Source: JAISGQ01 sp964500965 | Lineage (GTDB): Bacteria > Bacillota > Clostridia > Oscillospirales > Acutalibacteraceae | DNA: 64,000 bases | Reading direction: 5' to 3' | Assembly (NCBI GenBank): GCA_964500965.1 | Contig: CAZCQZ010000004.1 | Coordinates: 1 to 64,000 of the forward strand | Part shown: positions 17,369-27,095 of the stretch, in pieces | Numbering within the stretch: the first letter of the stretch is position 1 | Layout of the letters: each line of letters starts with the position of its first letter | Made by a program: the position numbers and the translations under genes | The notes under the pieces: model-generated | What the model saw: the letters and a program-made list of their open reading frames with translations, nothing else | Databases searched by the model: none | Told to the model about the DNA's origin: nothing

Positions 17369-19795
17369 ATGAACGTTGCGGCAGTGGCTATAGAAAAGAC
17401 AGCGTACCATTTTGATAAGCTGTTTTCATATTCGGTGCCGGGCGAATTGAGTAAAACCCTGCGACCGGGCTGTCGCGTTACCGTTCCGTTCGGAGCAGGC
17501 AACAAAAAACGTCAGGGCATGGTCTTTGCAGTTGAGACGGACACCGAGCTTGAAAAAATCAAACCCATATCGGAGCAGATTGACAAAGAACCGTTGCTTA
17601 CCGATGAAATGCTGAGCATGGCGCATTGGCTCAGGGAGAATTATTACTGTACCCTTTTTGAAGCGGTGCGCCTTATGCTTCCGTCGGGTATAAACATAAA
17701 TATAGTTCGTTCCTACCGATTAAAAAACGAGAGCGACGAACCGCTTGCGGAGCAGGAAAAAATGATTTGCGACGCACTTCGCGGAGGCGCAACGGCAGTG
17801 ACCTACGAGCGGCTTCTGAGCATAGTCGGAGAGGGCGGAGAAAAAGCGGTTGAAGCTCTTGAAAAGAAACGGATAATCGAGCGAACCGATGAAGCTGTGC
17901 GAAAAATGGGTGATGCCACAGTTAAAATGGTGCGTCTTACGGCAAATGCCGAGGAAGCAAAGCTGACGGCAAAGCAGCGATGCGTGACGGAGTTTTTGGA
18001 ATCGGCAGGCAGCGCATCGGTAAAAGAGGTCTGCTATTTTACCGGCGTGACAGCGGCCGTTGTTAACAGACTTGTCGGCAACGGCATTGCGGAATACTTT
18101 GAAAATGAGGTTTACCGAAACCCATACGAGGGCGCGGAGGTATCGGAAAACGAAAAAGAAATCGAGCTTTCCGAGGAACAGACGACCGCCTTTAATACAT
18201 TGATTAACGAATACAACAGCGATAAACCGAAAACAACATTGCTTTACGGAGTTACGGGAAGCGGTAAAACATCGGTTTTCATGAAGCTGATTGACAGCGT
18301 TTTGGATAGCGGAAAGGGCATAATAGTAATGGTGCCCGAAATCGCGTTGACACCCCAAACTCTTAATAAATTTCACCGTCATTACGGAAAAAAGTGCGCG
18401 GTTTTCCACAGCGGACTTTCTCTGGGACAGAGAATGGACGAATGGAAAAGAGTAAAAAACGGCGATGCGCAAATAGTTATAGGTACTCGTTCCGCCGTGT
18501 TCGCGCCTTTTAAGGAGCTTGGACTTGTAATCATCGACGAGGAACAGGAATACACCTACAAATCCGAACAGACGCCTCGTTACCACGCAAGAGATGTTGC
18601 GCGCTTCAGATGCGCCTATCACAAAGGACTGCTTGTTTTGTCCAGTGCGACCCCCAGCGTGGAAAGCTATTTTGCCGCAACGCAAACAGGAGCGTATGCC
18701 CTTGCAAGGCTGGGCAAACGCTACGGAACGGCGGTTTTGCCTGAGGTTGAGGTTGTCGATATTTCAGGAAACCGCACAAGCGAGGGAATAATAAGCAATG
18801 AGCTTTACGAAGCACTGAGCGAAAATCTGAAAAACGGCAAGCAATCCATTCTGCTGCACAACCGCAGAGGTTATAATACCTTTGTTTCATGCCGTTCATG
18901 CGGTCATGTGCTTATGTGTGAAAATTGCAGCGTATCAATGACCTACCACAGCGATAACGGACGGCTCATGTGCCATTATTGCGGCATGTCCGTTCCTTTT
19001 ACCGATAAATGTCCCGACTGCGGAGAGCACCAGTTGCGGTACGCCGGGCTTGGAACTCAAAAGGTTATCGAAGAAGTCGAAAGGCTCTTTCCGTCCGCAC
19101 GGATATTGCGAATGGACGCAGATACCACCATGACCAGAAATTCCCACGAAGAAAAGCTGGGAAGCTTCGGGAACTACGAGTACGATATTATGATAGGCAC
19201 GCAGATGGTTGCAAAGGGGCTTGACTTTGAACGGGTAACCCTTGTGGGAGTGCTTATGGCAGACCTTGACCTGTACGGCGACGATTTCAGAAGTATGGAG
19301 CGCGGCTTTTCGCTTCTTACCCAGGTGGTCGGCAGGTCAGGCAGAGGAAGCAGTGCAGGACGGGCGATAATACAGACTTTAAAGCCCGATAACCCCATAA
19401 TTCCTCTTGCGGCTGAGCAGAATTACGATAAATTTTTTGAAAGCGAAATAAAAATACGAAAAGCAATGCTGTATCCCCCTTACGCGGATATATGTCTTGT
19501 GGGCTTTGTCGGAATGGCGGAGGGGCAGGTAAAGAGCGCGGCATTCAGGTTTTTTGAAATGCTGAAAGAAAAAGCAACCGGAGAATATACCGATGTGCCT
19601 CTGCGTGTTCTGGGACCCTCTGCGGCTTCCGTGGGACGGATAAACCGCAAGTACAGATATAAACTGATTTTGAAGTGCAGAAACAATCGGCGTTTTCGTG
19701 CTCTTATGAGCGAAGTGTTGACTGCATTCGGAGCAGACAGAGCAAATGACGGGGTTACGGCGTGGGCTGATATAAATCCGGACAGTGTAATGTAA
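17369..19795 (+). CDS. priA: Primosomal helicase PriA
   Basis: PriA recognises stalled forks and restarts replication. The 808-residue product has the N-terminal DNA-binding domain (starting NVAAVAIEKTAYHFDKLFSY), Walker A GVTGSGKT (about residues 294-301), the DEEQ box IIDEEQEYTYKSEQTP, and the zinc region inserted between helicase lobes with paired cysteines CRSC, CENC, CHYC and CPDC (about 508-552). The C-terminal motifs GTQMVAKGLDF and QVVGRSGRG are intact. It is a normal-length, complete gene. Confidence 0.97.
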   Translation: MNVAAVAIEKTAYHFDKLFSYSVPGELSKTLRPGCRVTVPFGAGNKKRQGMVFAVETDTELEKIKPISEQIDKEPLLTDEMLSMAHWLRENYYCTLFEAVRLMLPSGININIVRSYRLKNESDEPLAEQEKMICDALRGGATAVTYERLLSIVGEGGEKAVEALEKKRIIERTDEAVRKMGDATVKMVRLTANAEEAKLTAKQRCVTEFLESAGSASVKEVCYFTGVTAAVVNRLVGNGIAEYFENEVYRNPYEGAEVSENEKEIELSEEQTTAFNTLINEYNSDKPKTTLLYGVTGSGKTSVFMKLIDSVLDSGKGIIVMVPEIALTPQTLNKFHRHYGKKCAVFHSGLSLGQRMDEWKRVKNGDAQIVIGTRSAVFAPFKELGLVIIDEEQEYTYKSEQTPRYHARDVARFRCAYHKGLLVLSSATPSVESYFAATQTGAYALARLGKRYGTAVLPEVEVVDISGNRTSEGIISNELYEALSENLKNGKQSILLHNRRGYNTFVSCRSCGHVLMCENCSVSMTYHSDNGRLMCHYCGMSVPFTDKCPDCGEHQLRYAGLGTQKVIEEVERLFPSARILRMDADTTMTRNSHEEKLGSFGNYEYDIMIGTQMVAKGLDFERVTLVGVLMADLDLYGDDFRSMERGFSLLTQVVGRSGRGSSAGRAIIQTLKPDNPIIPLAAEQNYDKFFESEIKIRKAMLYPPYADICLVGFVGMAEGQVKSAAFRFFEMLKEKATGEYTDVPLRVLGPSAASVGRINRKYRYKLILKCRNNRRFRALMSEVLTAFGADRANDGVTAWADINPDSVM

Positions 19796-19815
19796 AGGAA
19801 AGGTGCTGTGTATAT

Positions 19816-20292
19816 ATGGCATTAAGAAGAATACTGGGAAAGGACGAGGACACCCTCAGAAAGGTATCCCGTCCGGTGACAAAGATAGATAAGCGTATTG
19901 ATACCCTCATTGACGATATGATTGAAACCCTGGAGAACGCAAAGGGCGCAGGACTTGCCGCACCGCAGGTGGGCGTACTGCGCAGAATAGTTATCGTAGA
20001 TGTGGGAGAAGGTCCTATAATAATGATAAACCCCGAAATAGTAAGCCGCGAGGGTGAGCAGGAAACCGTTGAGGGGTGTCTGTCGATTCCCGGCGAATGG
20101 GGACTTACACGCAGACCGATGAAAGTCAAAGTGCAGTATACCGACAGAAACGGCGACGATTGGGAAATCGAGGGTGAGGGATTGCTTGCAAAGGCAATCT
20201 GCCACGAGGTAGACCACCTTGACGGCATACTTTACACCGATATTGTCATACGAATGGTAGACCCCTCCGAACTTGAAGCAGACGAGGATTAA
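19816..20292 (+). CDS. def: Peptide deformylase
   Basis: Def removes the formyl group from new proteins. All three motifs are present: GLAAPQVG (motif 1), EGCLSIP (motif 2) with the metal cysteine, and HEVDHLDG (motif 3) with the two metal histidines and the catalytic glutamate. At 158 residues it fits the short bacterial type. fmt follows after nine bases, the classical def-fmt pair. Confidence 0.97.
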   Translation: MALRRILGKDEDTLRKVSRPVTKIDKRIDTLIDDMIETLENAKGAGLAAPQVGVLRRIVIVDVGEGPIIMINPEIVSREGEQETVEGCLSIPGEWGLTRRPMKVKVQYTDRNGDDWEIEGEGLLAKAICHEVDHLDGILYTDIVIRMVDPSELEADED

Positions 20293-20301
20293 GGAGAGAA
20301 T

Positions 20302-21231
20302 ATGAGAATAGTATTCATGGGCACGCCCGATTTTGCAGTGCCGGTGCTAAGAGAGCTTGTAAAAGCCGGGCATGAGGTAATAGGGGTGTACTCACAGCCG
20401 GATAAGCCACGAGGCAGGCATCAGGAGCTTACTCCGCCGGAGGTCAAGGTTGAAGCGATGAGATTAAACATTCCCGTCTATCAGCCTAAAACCCTTAAAA
20501 CAGAGGAAGCTCTGGAGTTTTTCAAAAGTCTTGAGCCTGAAGTGGCGGTGGTTGTTGCATACGGAAAGATACTTCCGAAAGCAATATTAAATGTTCCGAA
20601 ATACGGTTGCATAAACATTCACGGCTCAATTTTGCCGAAATACCGTGGCTCTGCACCTATTCAGTGGGCGGTGATTAACGGCGAAGATAAAACGGGCGTT
20701 ACCTCAATGCAAATGGACGAGGGCATTGATACAGGCGATATGCTTCTTGTCGAAGAAACGGAAATAGGCGAAAACGAGACAGCAGGAGAGCTGTTTGACA
20801 GACTTTCCGAAATGGGCGCACATCTGGCGGTAAAAACTCTTGAAGCCCTTGAAAAGGGCGAGCTTGAGCCGAAACCACAGGACGAAGCCTTATCGACCCA
20901 TGCGCCGATGCTTGACAAAAGCATATGCCCTCTTGATTTTTCGGAAGAAGCGCAGACACTTCATAATAAAATACGCGGTCTTGCCGGCTGGCCTGTGGCA
21001 ACAGCGGAGCTTGACGGTCAGCTTATGAAAATACATTCTTCTGTTTGCAGACGCGATTTAAACCACAGCGAAAGCGCAGGAAAAATAATCGGCACATCGC
21101 CGTTGCTTGTGTGCTGTGGGAACGGCACAGTGCTTGAAATCTGCGAGCTTCAGGCACAGGGCGGCAAAAGAATGAAAGCGCAGGATTATTTCAGAGGACA
21201 CCCGTTGAAAGAAAACGCACGATTCAAATAG
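20302..21231 (+). CDS. fmt: Methionyl-tRNA formyltransferase
   Basis: Fmt adds the formyl group to initiator Met-tRNA using 10-formyl-tetrahydrofolate. The 309-residue product has the N-terminal Rossmann start (RIVFMGTPDFAVPVLREL), the catalytic INIHGSILPKYRGSAPIQWA segment, and the DTGDML motif, followed by the C-terminal tRNA-binding domain. AAGGAG precedes the ATG. It pairs functionally with def immediately upstream. Confidence 0.97.
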   Translation: MRIVFMGTPDFAVPVLRELVKAGHEVIGVYSQPDKPRGRHQELTPPEVKVEAMRLNIPVYQPKTLKTEEALEFFKSLEPEVAVVVAYGKILPKAILNVPKYGCINIHGSILPKYRGSAPIQWAVINGEDKTGVTSMQMDEGIDTGDMLLVEETEIGENETAGELFDRLSEMGAHLAVKTLEALEKGELEPKPQDEALSTHAPMLDKSICPLDFSEEAQTLHNKIRGLAGWPVATAELDGQLMKIHSSVCRRDLNHSESAGKIIGTSPLLVCCGNGTVLEICELQAQGGKRMKAQDYFRGHPLKENARFK

Positions 21232-21244
21232 GAGGATTTGAGCT

Positions 21245-21928
21245 ATGGATTATTACTATCTGGTACTTGTTCTGCCTGCCATAATTCTCAGTCTTATAGC
21301 ACAGGCAAAGGTGAAAAGTGCCTATTCAAAATACAAAAAGGTCACCAACGGACGTGGACTTACCGGAGCGCAGGTTGCAAGAGCGATTCTTGACAACGGC
21401 GGACTGCACGGTGTTCAGATTCAGATGATAAGCGGAGAGCTTTCCGATAATTACAATCCGAAAACCAACGTTGTCTCTCTTTCTCAGGAGGTTTACAACG
21501 GCACGTCCGTTGCGGCAATGGGCATAGCGGCGCACGAGTGCGGTCACGCATTACAGCACGCAAACGGCTATCTGCCGGTAAAGCTCCGTTCCGGAATGGT
21601 TCCGGTAGTCAATTTTGCAAGCTCCATTTCATGGATAGTTATAGTGGTAGGACTTTTAATGGTCAACCAAACCGTTGCAATGATAGGCGTAATTCTTATG
21701 GCGGCGTCTACTGTGTTTTATCTCGTAACACTGCCGGTGGAATTTAACGCCAGCAACAGAGCAAAGAAGCTGATAGTCGATTTGAATCTTGCACAAGGCA
21801 ATGATTCAAAGGGCGTAAAAAAGGTGCTTTCCGCTGCCGCAATGACCTATGTTGCCGCACTGCTCACCTCACTTATGTCACTTATCAGAGTGCTTCTTAT
21901 CGTGAAAGGAAACAGCAGGAGAAGATAA
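21245..21928 (+). CDS. YugP-like membrane zinc metallopeptidase
   Basis: The 227-residue membrane protein has an N-terminal helix, then the zinc motif AAHECGHALQH (about residues 96-106), and three further hydrophobic helices (about 121-145, 147-170 and 198-220). This is the layout of the DUF/YugP neutral zinc metallopeptidase family, whose substrates are unknown. Its place between fmt and rsmB is a departure from the Bacillus order, though peptidases of this family are known at this site in clostridia to the best of my memory. rsmB begins two bases after its stop, so it is a full operon member. Confidence 0.9.
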   Translation: MDYYYLVLVLPAIILSLIAQAKVKSAYSKYKKVTNGRGLTGAQVARAILDNGGLHGVQIQMISGELSDNYNPKTNVVSLSQEVYNGTSVAAMGIAAHECGHALQHANGYLPVKLRSGMVPVVNFASSISWIVIVVGLLMVNQTVAMIGVILMAASTVFYLVTLPVEFNASNRAKKLIVDLNLAQGNDSKGVKKVLSAAAMTYVAALLTSLMSLIRVLLIVKGNSRRR

Positions 21929-21930
21929 GC

Positions 21931-23247
21931 ATGACACAGGCACGTTTAGCGGCATACAAAGTGCTTATGCGTATTGAAAACGGCGGAGCGTATTCAAGTA
22001 TCGCTTTAAACTCAGAGCTTTCAAAGATTGAGGACGAGAGAGAAAAGGGACTTGCATCGGCACTGGTGTACGGAACTCTTGAAAACACCGAGCTTGCCAA
22101 CAGAGTAATAGCCGAGCTTACCGGCAAGAGTGTTAAAAAGCTTCAGCCGGAGGTACGGGTAATACTGCGCATGGGCGTTATGCAGCTTATGTATATGGAC
22201 AAAATTCCGGACAGCGCGGCGGTAAATGAGTGCGTAAACCTTGCGAAAAAATTTGCCCCCCGTGCATCGGGTCTTGTTAACGGTGTGCTCAGAGCCTTTA
22301 TCCGAAACGGCAAAAGGCTTGATATAAGCAAAACGGAAAACGACCCCACAATGCGCCTGTCCGTTGAATATTCCGCACCGCTCTGGCTGACGGAGCTTTG
22401 GATTAAAAGCTACGGAATCGAGAGATGCAAAGAGATACTCGGCACAATAAAAGGTCGTGCGCCTGTTTATCTGCGCGTGAATGCGACAAAGATAAATGAT
22501 GAAGAACTATGCAAGCTTCTTGCCGAGGAGGGCGTAGCGGCTGAAAAAACAAAACTTGAAAACGCATTAGAGGTAAGCTCATCGGGCGCAATTGACAAGC
22601 TTTCATCTTATGAAAAGGGATTTTTTCACGTGCAGGATATAGCCTCACAGCTTTGCTGCAAAATACTGGGAGCGGAGAAAAATCAAGTGATTTACGATGT
22701 TTGTGCCGCGCCGGGAGGAAAAACCTTTACAATAGCGCAGTATATGGAAAACGCCGGAAAAATTATTTCCTGTGACCTTTATCCTCACAGAGTTGAGCTT
22801 ATAAAACAGGGCGCACAAAGACTGGGATTATCAAATGTCGAAGCAATGGTAAGAGACGCATCGAAAGCGGAAAAAGCACAGGCGGACGCCGTTTTGTGCG
22901 ATGTACCCTGTTCCGGGCTCGGAGTTATACGCAGAAAGCCGGACATAATGCTTAAAGCCAAAAGCGAAGCGGAAACACTGACAGGCATTCAGCGCAGTAT
23001 TCTCACCGCATCGGCTTCATTGGTGAAAAAAGGCGGCGTGCTGATATATTCCACCTGCACGTTAAATCCTGCCGAAAATGAGGAAAACGCAAGGTGGTTT
23101 TTGAAAGAAAATCCGAGCTTTGAGCCCATTGATTTTGAAATTCCCAAATGGGTCAATGCCGATTACGAAAAGGGAATGGCTACAATTTTCCCCGACCGTG
23201 ACGGCTCCGACGGATTCTTTATATCGAAATTTCGCAGAAAGGACTGA
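21931..23247 (+). CDS. rsmB: 16S rRNA m5C967 methyltransferase RsmB
   Basis: The 438-residue protein joins an N-terminal NusB-like RNA-binding domain (about residues 1-135) to a SAM-dependent methyltransferase domain with CAAPGGKTFTIA (SAM site), DVPCSGLGVIRRKPD and STCTLNPAENEENA; the cysteines of the last two motifs are the catalytic pair typical of m5C enzymes. It modifies 16S rRNA. The order fmt-(peptidase)-rsmB-rlmN is conserved. The ATG follows AAAGG-type sequence at the end of the previous gene. Confidence 0.96.
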   Translation: MTQARLAAYKVLMRIENGGAYSSIALNSELSKIEDEREKGLASALVYGTLENTELANRVIAELTGKSVKKLQPEVRVILRMGVMQLMYMDKIPDSAAVNECVNLAKKFAPRASGLVNGVLRAFIRNGKRLDISKTENDPTMRLSVEYSAPLWLTELWIKSYGIERCKEILGTIKGRAPVYLRVNATKINDEELCKLLAEEGVAAEKTKLENALEVSSSGAIDKLSSYEKGFFHVQDIASQLCCKILGAEKNQVIYDVCAAPGGKTFTIAQYMENAGKIISCDLYPHRVELIKQGAQRLGLSNVEAMVRDASKAEKAQADAVLCDVPCSGLGVIRRKPDIMLKAKSEAETLTGIQRSILTASASLVKKGGVLIYSTCTLNPAENEENARWFLKENPSFEPIDFEIPKWVNADYEKGMATIFPDRDGSDGFFISKFRRKD

Positions 23248-23276
23248 TACAAACGGAAAAGACAGACATAAAAAGC

Positions 23277-24287
23277 ATGGATATGCAGGAGCTTACCGAT
23301 TTTGTTACAGGTCTGGGAATGGCGAAATTTCGTGCAAAACAGATATTTTCATGGCTTCAAAAAGGGGTAACTTCCTTTGATGAAATGAGCAATTTGTCCA
23401 AAAATGACCGGGAAATTTTGTTACAAAAGTGTTACATATCGGATGCCGTCATTGAAAAGAAACAGGTATCTGAGTATGATGGAACGGTAAAATATCTATT
23501 TTCGCTTCACGACGGTGAGTGTGTGGAATCGGTTTTGATGAGGTATAAGCACGGGCTTTCGCTGTGTATATCCACACAGGTAGGCTGTCGCATGGGCTGT
23601 GCCTTTTGCGCAACGGGACTGGGCGGACTTTCGCGAAACCTTGCACCCTCCGAAATGCTGGCGCAGGTAATGACCGCTCAAAAAGACGCAGGTGAGCGCA
23701 TATCCCACATTGTGCTTATGGGCATGGGCGAGCCTCTTGACAATTACGATAACGTTCTGCGTTTTCTGCACCTTGTTTCCCACCCGGATGGACTTTGCAT
23801 AGGAATGAGAAATATTTCTCTCTCCACCTGCGGACTTGTCAATAAAATCGACGAGCTTGCGGAAAAGAATATGCAGTTCACCCTTTCGGTGTCACTGCAC
23901 GCTCCCAATGACGAGATAAGAAATACCATAATGCCGGTAAATAAAAGGTGGAACGTTGACGAGCTGCTTTCGGCTTGCCGCCGCTATGCGGATAAAACCC
24001 ACAGGCGAATATCCTTTGAATATTCCCTGATAAGCGGAGTGAACGACAGCGAAAGGTGTGCACAGGAGCTTGCAGGCAAGCTTCGGGGAATGCTGTGCCA
24101 CGTCAACCTGATACCGGTAAACAACGTAAGTGAAAACGGCTTTGTCCGTTCAAATATGAAGCAGATAGAAGCCTTTAAAAAACTGCTTGAGGAAAAAGGC
24201 ATCCAAACTACGGTGCGGCGGACATTAGGCTCTGATATTGACGCATCATGCGGACAACTGCGGCGCAGGCATTTAGGCGAGCAGTGA
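23277..24287 (+). CDS. rlmN: Dual-specificity RNA methyltransferase RlmN (start uncertain)
   Basis: RlmN is a radical-SAM enzyme that makes 2-methyladenosine at A2503 of 23S rRNA and A37 of some tRNAs. The 336 residues from this ATG contain the cluster motif CRMGCAFCATG, the first catalytic cysteine region and the second in DIDASCGQLRRR. The ATG at 23277 has no ribosome binding site. Upstream codons in the same frame encode EKTDIKSM, which matches the family's usual N-terminus, and AAAGGA at 23238 sits about nine bases before an ACG codon at 23253. Translation may therefore begin at ACG 23253, or the base is a variant or error of ATG. Confidence 0.93.
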   Translation: MDMQELTDFVTGLGMAKFRAKQIFSWLQKGVTSFDEMSNLSKNDREILLQKCYISDAVIEKKQVSEYDGTVKYLFSLHDGECVESVLMRYKHGLSLCISTQVGCRMGCAFCATGLGGLSRNLAPSEMLAQVMTAQKDAGERISHIVLMGMGEPLDNYDNVLRFLHLVSHPDGLCIGMRNISLSTCGLVNKIDELAEKNMQFTLSVSLHAPNDEIRNTIMPVNKRWNVDELLSACRRYADKTHRRISFEYSLISGVNDSERCAQELAGKLRGMLCHVNLIPVNNVSENGFVRSNMKQIEAFKKLLEEKGIQTTVRRTLGSDIDASCGQLRRRHLGEQ

Positions 24288-24326
24288 GCCTGTATTAAAA
24301 ATCACCCACTGCATGGAGGAAATATT

Positions 24327-25073
24327 ATGGATATTTTCGGCATAACTGACACAGGTGTTGTCAGAAGCATCAATCAGGATTCATTCGCTCAGGGAAAGGT
24401 CAACGAAAACTTCGCGTGGGCAGTTGTCTGTGACGGAATGGGCGGTGTCAACGGCGGCGATTACGCAAGTCGCACGGCTGTGGAGAGCATGACCGATTAT
24501 ATTGGCAGAGAGCTGCCGAAAGCCGCCGATACGGAAGCGGTCAAGGACGTGCTGTGCGATGCCATTAACGAGGCAAATACCGTTATTTTTAACGCTTCAC
24601 AGGCTGATTTAACGCTCAGAGGAATGGGGACAACCGTTGTTGCCGCAGTTATTATGGGCAATGAGCTGATATTGGCGCATTCGGGAGACAGCAGAGCTTA
24701 TGTTGCATCAAGCAGCGGTTTAAAGCAGGTCACAACGGACCATTCGCTTGTACAGGAAATGGTTGACAGCGGCGAGATAACCCAGGAGGAAGCAAGGGTA
24801 CACCCGCGAAAAAATGTGATAACAAGGGCACTGGGCGTAGAGGACACGATTGAAATAGATTTTTCGGTTCACACCCTTGACGGAAATGAAACGGTATTGC
24901 TCTGTTCCGACGGGCTGACTAATTTCCTTTCGGACAGTGAAATATATGAAATGCTCAGAAGCACAGAAGCCGCAAGGCTTCCCAAGGCTCTGGTGGACGC
25001 CGCAAACGCAAACGGCGGCGGCGATAACATTACGGCAGTGATTATGTGTACACTTCAGAAAAAGGAGGATTAA
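24327..25073 (+). CDS. stp: PP2C-type serine/threonine phosphatase (PrpC/Stp)
   Basis: The 248-residue protein has the bacterial PP2C motifs: DTGVVRSINQDSF, VCDGMGGVNGGDYAS, LAHSGDSRAYV, LLCSDGLTNFL and GGGDNITAVI, with the metal-binding aspartates intact. It opposes the kinase encoded next (prkC), whose GTG start lies three bases after its stop. Cytosolic. Confidence 0.96.
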   Translation: MDIFGITDTGVVRSINQDSFAQGKVNENFAWAVVCDGMGGVNGGDYASRTAVESMTDYIGRELPKAADTEAVKDVLCDAINEANTVIFNASQADLTLRGMGTTVVAAVIMGNELILAHSGDSRAYVASSSGLKQVTTDHSLVQEMVDSGEITQEEARVHPRKNVITRALGVEDTIEIDFSVHTLDGNETVLLCSDGLTNFLSDSEIYEMLRSTEAARLPKALVDAANANGGGDNITAVIMCTLQKKED

Positions 25074-25076
25074 ATC

Positions 25077-27092
25077 GTGGACAAGTACATGGATAAATAT
25101 ATCGGCAAACGCCTTGACGGACGCTATCAGATAGAAAAGGTGATAGGCGTAGGAGGCATGGCAGTTGTTTACAAGGCACGCGATTTGACCGCAAAATGCG
25201 ATGTTGCTATAAAGATTCTGAAAGAGGAATATCTTTCAAACGAGGAATTTTGCCGCCGCTTTAAAAATGAATCTCAGGCAATAGCACTGCTCAACCACAA
25301 GAATATCGTAAAGATTTACGACATGAACAACAGCGGAAATCTCCAGTATATTGTAATGGAGTATATTGACGGTATAACCCTCAAGGAGTATATCGAGCAA
25401 CAGGGCGCGCTTACCGCTAAGGAGGCAGTGCATTTTACCACGCAGATACTCGGCGCATTGCAACATGCCCACGAAAAGGGTATAGTCCACCGTGATATTA
25501 AGCCGCAGAATATAATGCTGAAGCAGAACGGCGAAATTAAGGTCATGGATTTCGGCATAGCACGATTTGCCAGAAGCGAAACGAGAACAATGACCGATAA
25601 GGCAATCGGGTCGGTACACTATATTGCGCCGGAGCAGGCAAAGGGCGGAAAGACCGATGCGAGAGCCGACATTTATTCTGTTGGCGTAATGCTCTATGAA
25701 ATGCTTACAGGTCAGCTTCCCTTTGAGGCGGAAAATGCGGTTTCCGTAGCTGTTATGCAGCTTCAGGTTGACCCGAAAATGCCCCGTTCCATTAACCCGG
25801 ATATTCCGGAGGGACTTGAGGAAATAACCATTCAGGCAATGCAGAAGGATCCGCGCAACCGTTATCAGAGCGCTTCCGACATGCTTCTTGATATTGAGGA
25901 CTTCAAACGCAATCCCTCCATTCGTTTTCAGTATCAGTATATGGTGGACAATACCTCTCAGAGATATATGGACGCTTACGAAAACGCAAGACGGCAGCTT
26001 GACGAGGAACAGGAGGACGAAAAAAGCCCGGTAATTCCCGTGCTGTCCGGTATTGCGGTTGCCTTTGTGCTGGTTGCTCTTGTGTTTTTGTGGGTAGCAC
26101 TGGATATAAGCGGCTTCTTTGCACAGAAGCAGGAGCAGATACAGATTGAGGATTTCACCGGCATGGTATATATGGAGGTCATCGAGCTTCCGCAGTATAA
26201 GGATAAAATTGAGTTTGTACTTGTCAAGGAATTCAGCGATGAGGTTGCGGACGGCTGTATAATTTCTCAGAATCCGAAGCCTTATTCCGAAGTATACATT
26301 TACGATAAGGTTACGCTTACGGTAAGTAAGGGTCCCGAACGTTTGCAGGTGCCCGAATATGAGGGCATGAATTATGACGAGTATATCCATTTGCTCACAG
26401 GTTTGAGACTGCAATACAATCTCTGTCTTGTCTATGACGAGGATTACGAATCGGGTACGGTAATCGCAACCTATCCTCAGCCCAATACAGATATGCTTGA
26501 GGGCGATACAGTTGACGTGTATTACAGCCTGGGAGCAAAGCCCGATTCCCTTGTAATGCCAAACTGCATAAACATGACCTATGATGAAGCAAAGAGCTAT
26601 CTGACTGCCATGGGCATGACCGTTGCGGCGGCAAATCCCATTGACAGCGAACGTCCTGAGGGTACTGTCGTAAGTCAGGAGCCGTCCTACGGCACAGAGC
26701 TTGAGGAGGGTCAGACTATCATCTTCTATACAAGTAACGGTACAGCCGTTCAGAAAGAGGTAAAGGTCGAAGTAAAGCTTCCCTCCGGAGTTGACCAGAA
26801 CCTTTCAATGGCGATATATCTTGACGGTGAAAAGAAAAAATCCGTAACGGTTAACCCCATTGTTACAGATGCCTATTATATAACCCTTGCGGGAACAGGT
26901 ACGTCGGTTGTCAGGGTGTATATAAACGATAACCCTTATATGGATTACAGTGTAAATTTCGATGCCGGTAATTATACGATTACCACGTCCTATGAATTTA
27001 CACCGCCGACAACTACAACGGCAACGACTACAACAACCACTGTACCCGACGGTGATACTCAGTCGTCGAATGTATCAGGCTCGGATGCGTGA
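25077..27092 (+). CDS. prkC: PASTA-domain serine/threonine kinase PrkC
   Basis: The 671-residue membrane kinase senses muropeptides and controls cell-wall growth and spore germination. The kinase domain (about 14-275) has the glycine loop GVGGMAVVYKA, the VAIK lysine, HRDIKPQN (about 138) and DFG (about 158). A transmembrane helix lies at about 319-342, followed by three PASTA repeats (about 354-418, 421-488, 491-555), a beta-rich domain of about 80 residues and a threonine-rich tail (about 643-658). The last two parts are additions compared with Bacillus. The GTG start has AAGGAGG at ideal spacing. Confidence 0.96.
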   Translation: MDKYMDKYIGKRLDGRYQIEKVIGVGGMAVVYKARDLTAKCDVAIKILKEEYLSNEEFCRRFKNESQAIALLNHKNIVKIYDMNNSGNLQYIVMEYIDGITLKEYIEQQGALTAKEAVHFTTQILGALQHAHEKGIVHRDIKPQNIMLKQNGEIKVMDFGIARFARSETRTMTDKAIGSVHYIAPEQAKGGKTDARADIYSVGVMLYEMLTGQLPFEAENAVSVAVMQLQVDPKMPRSINPDIPEGLEEITIQAMQKDPRNRYQSASDMLLDIEDFKRNPSIRFQYQYMVDNTSQRYMDAYENARRQLDEEQEDEKSPVIPVLSGIAVAFVLVALVFLWVALDISGFFAQKQEQIQIEDFTGMVYMEVIELPQYKDKIEFVLVKEFSDEVADGCIISQNPKPYSEVYIYDKVTLTVSKGPERLQVPEYEGMNYDEYIHLLTGLRLQYNLCLVYDEDYESGTVIATYPQPNTDMLEGDTVDVYYSLGAKPDSLVMPNCINMTYDEAKSYLTAMGMTVAAANPIDSERPEGTVVSQEPSYGTELEEGQTIIFYTSNGTAVQKEVKVEVKLPSGVDQNLSMAIYLDGEKKKSVTVNPIVTDAYYITLAGTGTSVVRVYINDNPYMDYSVNFDAGNYTITTSYEFTPPTTTTATTTTTTVPDGDTQSSNVSGSDA

Positions 27093-27095
27093 CGT

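Noticed and set aside
17720..18685. 321-codon open frame on the minus strand
   Set aside because: It is antisense to priA and resembles no protein family.
25236..26414. 392-codon open frame on the minus strand
   Set aside because: It lies wholly opposite prkC, has no recognisable domain and follows from the codon usage of that gene.
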